Source: Bryum argenteum
Lineage: Eukaryota; Streptophyta; Bryopsida; Bryales; Bryaceae
Length of the DNA stretch: 64,000 nucleotides
Direction of reading: 5' to 3'
Assembly: GCA_037043015.1 (NCBI GenBank)
Contig: CM073324.1
Location: 12,979,013-13,043,012, forward strand
The notes below the pieces were generated by a model. That model saw only the letters and a program-made list of their open reading frames with translations, searched no databases and was not told the origin of the DNA. Position 1 is the stretch's first letter. Every line of letters starts with the position of its first letter. Both the position numbers and the translations under genes were made by a program. Positions 60,731 to 64,000 of the stretch are shown piece by piece.

Positions 60731-62510
60731 AGATAGGTTCGGTTCGTGGCAGTTTTTGATGTCTTCGCCAGTCGTCAGTAACCTATCCTGGCGGTTCAAT
60801 GCTGCCCACAATTTAAACCTGTGACCTGGTATCACCAACAATTGAGAATCAATAAATTCTGAGTTGCTGGAGTGAGTACGAATCCTTGAAGCATGTACCG
60901 AGATTTATTGATAAGTATTCAGTCAGACAAGAGCAGGTCGAAACATGACTTTAGGTCTTTCTACACAACGAAAATGTGGCTCTCTCAATTCCAGCATTTT
61001 CAGTCAATCTAGGACATGCTACCGAATTCCATCATCCTTGTTTCTGCATACTCCAAGAACCCACTGAGTGTCTACCAACAAGTGAAGCAGTTACTCGCTT
61101 CACACACTTTTATTTGCTATGGAGTGACTTTCACGAATTAAGAATGAATTCATGAATTTAAGACTTTCATGAATTTCATTTGTACATACGACTGGCATAG
61201 CATAACTTGTTGAAATATGGCTGCATAATCGCAGGTCGGTTCCTGTAAGCATTTATGCAATGCTTACGAAGTCTTAGCATTGAGAATTGACATGCAATGA
61301 GCTGAATGCTGAACACAATGTTGTAGTGTTAACGGCCTGTCGAGTATTGGGTGAGTTTTCATCGCTCTGCAATTCTGAGGCGAGAATCCAGAGGCGAGAG
61401 TTGGAGTGATGTGTTCCTGTGTATTCATTCTAGCAGTTTATTCTCGCCAGGCTGTAGGAGGCCCGTCTCTGATGGGACAAGTCGATGATCTTGGATGAAC
61501 GTTTGTGGGCGTCATCCACTTAGGTCGACCACGTTCGTCACATGGGAAAAGTAGCGGGAACGACTGGCGATGCTGACGTGGACGAATGGATTAGATCAGA
61601 GCTTGGATAAAATTAGAATCTCTAAAATACCGTAAGAGGAGGATATATGCTGAGCTGTGGTAGTAATGTTGCTTCAATACTAACTTTTGCGTGATGCTTA
61701 CTCGTACAAGTAATGGACTTGTTCGAAGTTCTGCACTAAAAATTCTATCACTTGGATGTCACTTTGCGGTGTCACTTGGATGGGTAATTTGTTACTTGGA
61801 TGTGTGATACAGTACCACAATTTTGGGAAGAGATTGAAGCTCACATCATTATGACTGAATTTGCAGATAACTGCTCATCTTTTATCCACAGAATTCATAA
61901 CACATGAATCTTTCGACAGTTCGTAAACTGCAACATCACCTGCTCTTGTGAACAGAACCATCATTCTTCGATTTTGGAGAGCATGAATACAAGATAGAGC
62001 AAAAGTGGTTCAAAGAATGATTGAACCGAGAAGGCAAGCTTATAGGTTCGAACAAGTGGAAGTCATACTAGTACTTGCTCCTCAACTGAGATTCAACAGT
62101 GAGTGTAACATGACAGAGTCCAGGACGAAAAAGCACGAAACTCGCTCTGAACGGAATCAATATGGGGACAGACCTCCCACCACAATAAATCGGAATTAAA
62201 ACCGTCGCGTAAATGTACAAAGATGTATTAGTACAAAGCCACAATGCAGCGCTGGGCAGCATGCCCAGTTGAATGCAACAACTTCCAAAAAGCGCCTATC
62301 CATGCACAATGCATTCATCAGATTGCGTCCTGCACAACCCTACCCAATGCATTGACACAAAAAGAGAACCCTCCTCCACTCCAGGATCAGATTCTCCCCG
62401 CAAATGGCCCCGCCCCTAACCTACACACCGGGACGAAATTTCGCCTATCTACTGCTCGAAGCTACTTACATACAGACCTATCATAATATCATGACTCCAA
62501 CCACACTCAC
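60731..62510. other. Intergenic or untranslated region, no gene recognised
   Basis: Base composition becomes more balanced from about 61300, which may mean transcribed non-coding sequence linked to the candidate exon at 62.5 kb (for instance a 3' UTR read leftward). No conserved frame seen. Confidence 0.3.
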
Positions 62511-62876
62511 CCTACAAGGGTGGCGGTTTCGACTTGGTTCACGGACCAGTCCCTGAAAAACGTGCAATCCCTGCGCACGGCGTAGCACCGCGTCAACCTG
62601 GGTGCGCAGTCTACACCCGAGATCGGAGTCACCCGAGAACCTTGAGGATTCGACGGCTTGGCTAACGTGGTGTGGTGATGGGTCAGCCTCCTTGCGAAGC
62701 ACCCTGTCAAGCAAGCCCCGCCTTCCTCCGACTGTGTTGACATCGACCGTTGCAATGTTTCCTCTATCCGAAACGAATGTGTAGAGCCCTCCATGGCATT
62801 GCAAGCCAAGCAGCCCAGATTCATTGCTACAGCTCTGAAAGAAATGTCCAACAAGGTGTTCTAACGTATCAACGAT
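62511..62876 (-). CDS. Candidate exon of an unidentified gene
   Basis: A GC-rich 366-bp block bounded on the minus strand by a good acceptor (TCTTGCAG before 62876) and a good donor (AGG|GTGAGTG after 62511). It is open through all 122 codons in phase 0 (IVDTLEHLVGHFFQSCSNES, TFVSDRGNIATVDVNTVGG, RVLRKEADPSPHHVSQAVES). A second frame is open for most of it too, ending in a stop at about 62507, so the frame is not certain. I do not recognise the family, and no partner exon was found in the remaining 1.1 kb. It may belong to a gene lying beyond the window, or be a non-coding transcript. Confidence 0.35.
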
Positions 62877-64000
62877 CTGCAAGACATCCACACAAGTTTC
62901 AGAATTACAATACCATCTTAAGTGACAACGAATGCTGAGACCGATTACTTAGGAAGCTGCAAGAAAAACAGCAAAAGATGATATGATCCTGGATCTTGAT
63001 AATTGCGCTAACGCGTATGAGATTTAATACTAAACGAATAAAGCGCAGTTCACGCATTTTCCAACCCTCAAGTTACCCACATGTTACTCAGTTCACTCTG
63101 AACCACAAACCTGCAAAGAAAAGAAGCAACAATGAGCTCCCAGTAGCAACACTGCACTGTAGAAACCATGCCATCATGTGGGCATCGTTTAAATCCTACA
63201 CGGACTAAAGGTCATGTACGGAACGCTACGATACAGCTAGCCCACACTGCTGACGCCTACGACATTACACCGTACCTGTAACCTACAATTAAGGCCTCCT
63301 CTCTACCCTAAAGGACCGAGACTGAATGCAAGCTGAATGGCAGCTCCACGCTTAAAAACACGGTCAGCTTAAACTTGAAATTTGAATATTGAAAAAACAA
63401 AAAAAAAAAGCAAGATAGACTGCGCTAATTTTATCGTGTAAGTACTAAAAAAATTGCTAAACTACAATTGCATTGTTCGCAACGTTCATAGACTACTCCG
63501 CTCGTCGATCAAGCGCTAATATACAGTTTGCCCAATCTTCGACACTCGCTAATTCTCATACACGAGCTGATTAGAGTACATTCATTCAAAATTATACCGC
63601 AAAAGAAGAACTCAGACCTTCCAAAGTTTCACAACTTCCTAATCTCAACTAAGCGTTCTTGTTGAGAGGCCCTATGGAGACAAGCTGAGATTCCGAAACC
63701 ATCCGCAGTGACAACACTACACAGATTGTTTCACGTGAAAGCAAGCAACAACTTAAGAGTCCGGATTCTCCCGATTAAGTCCAAAAGAACCCTAAAATTT
63801 CTTCGTAACTCAACAAACAGAAAATTCAAGGAAATAAGGCATCACCAAGGTTTGCCACACAATTACAGTCAAACACGCACACTGCTAACTCTCCTAAAAC
63901 CTCCAGACATGGAAAAAGGTTGTACCAGTGTCACGCCGCCGTTACCACAAAGAACCAAGGAATTGACTGGTAAGCAACATGTTCTTCAACTACGGCACCC
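62877..64000. other. Right end of window, possible transcribed but non-coding sequence
   Basis: No frame, RNA gene or repeat recognised. Composition is intermediate. It could contain introns or a 5' UTR of a leftward gene that includes the candidate exon at 62511-62876. Confidence 0.3.

Overview
The window is nuclear DNA of a land plant. All long reading frames are broken into short exons with GT-AG junctions. The gene set is plant-type: a plant cation-chloride cotransporter, a dispersed NOG1-like organellar-type GTPase, a Bet v 1-like protein and a large valyl-tRNA synthetase. The AT-rich intergenic DNA is full of small inverted-repeat transposons. A non-seed plant (liverwort or moss) seems most likely from the overall look, but the sequence alone does not prove this.

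Genes occupy the first 30 kb. From left to right: the 3' part of ribosomal protein eL42 (189-764, +); a complete 16-exon cation-chloride cotransporter (3320-9829, +, 989 aa when spliced); a 14-exon NOG1-like GTPase with a probable organelle-targeting N-terminus (11675-15019, +, 472 aa); a 14-exon coiled-coil protein of unknown function (18138-22554, -, 428 aa); and, divergent from it, valyl-tRNA synthetase (23744-30104, +, 18 body exons, 1065 aa, with possible upstream targeting exons). I rebuilt each model from splice sites, checking that the phases close and the total length is a multiple of three. These are housekeeping genes with no evident pathway link to each other. The only functional-looking arrangement is the shared promoter region between the coiled-coil gene and ValRS.

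From 30 kb to the end only one more convincing gene is present: a three-exon, GC-rich gene for a protein with two Bet v 1-like domains in tandem (50981-52144, +, 317 aa). A GC-rich candidate exon lies at 62511-62876 on the minus strand, and weak coding-like relics lie near 33.4-33.8, 44.9-45.1 and 45.6-45.9 kb.

The rest is repeat-rich. The most striking layer is a group of non-autonomous elements whose ends share the pattern TTAACCCYTAAANGYCC and always start and stop on TTAA. At least five internal types (called A to E here) occur in about 14 places, including a chain of three elements that share their TTAA junctions (55242-56514). Others are TA-flanked MITEs (types H, I, K), a TTA-flanked Tourist-like foldback (56659-57174), a tRNA-derived SINE family with visible box A and box B (41996-42331, 46090-46694, tail at 59693), a 430-bp retroposon with a 13-bp target duplication (53824-54253), a 13-bp minisatellite (15384-15660) and an inverted duplication joining 38.1-38.9 kb with 54.4-54.9 kb. 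No transposase or reverse transcriptase gene is visible, so all are probably mobilised by enzymes encoded elsewhere.
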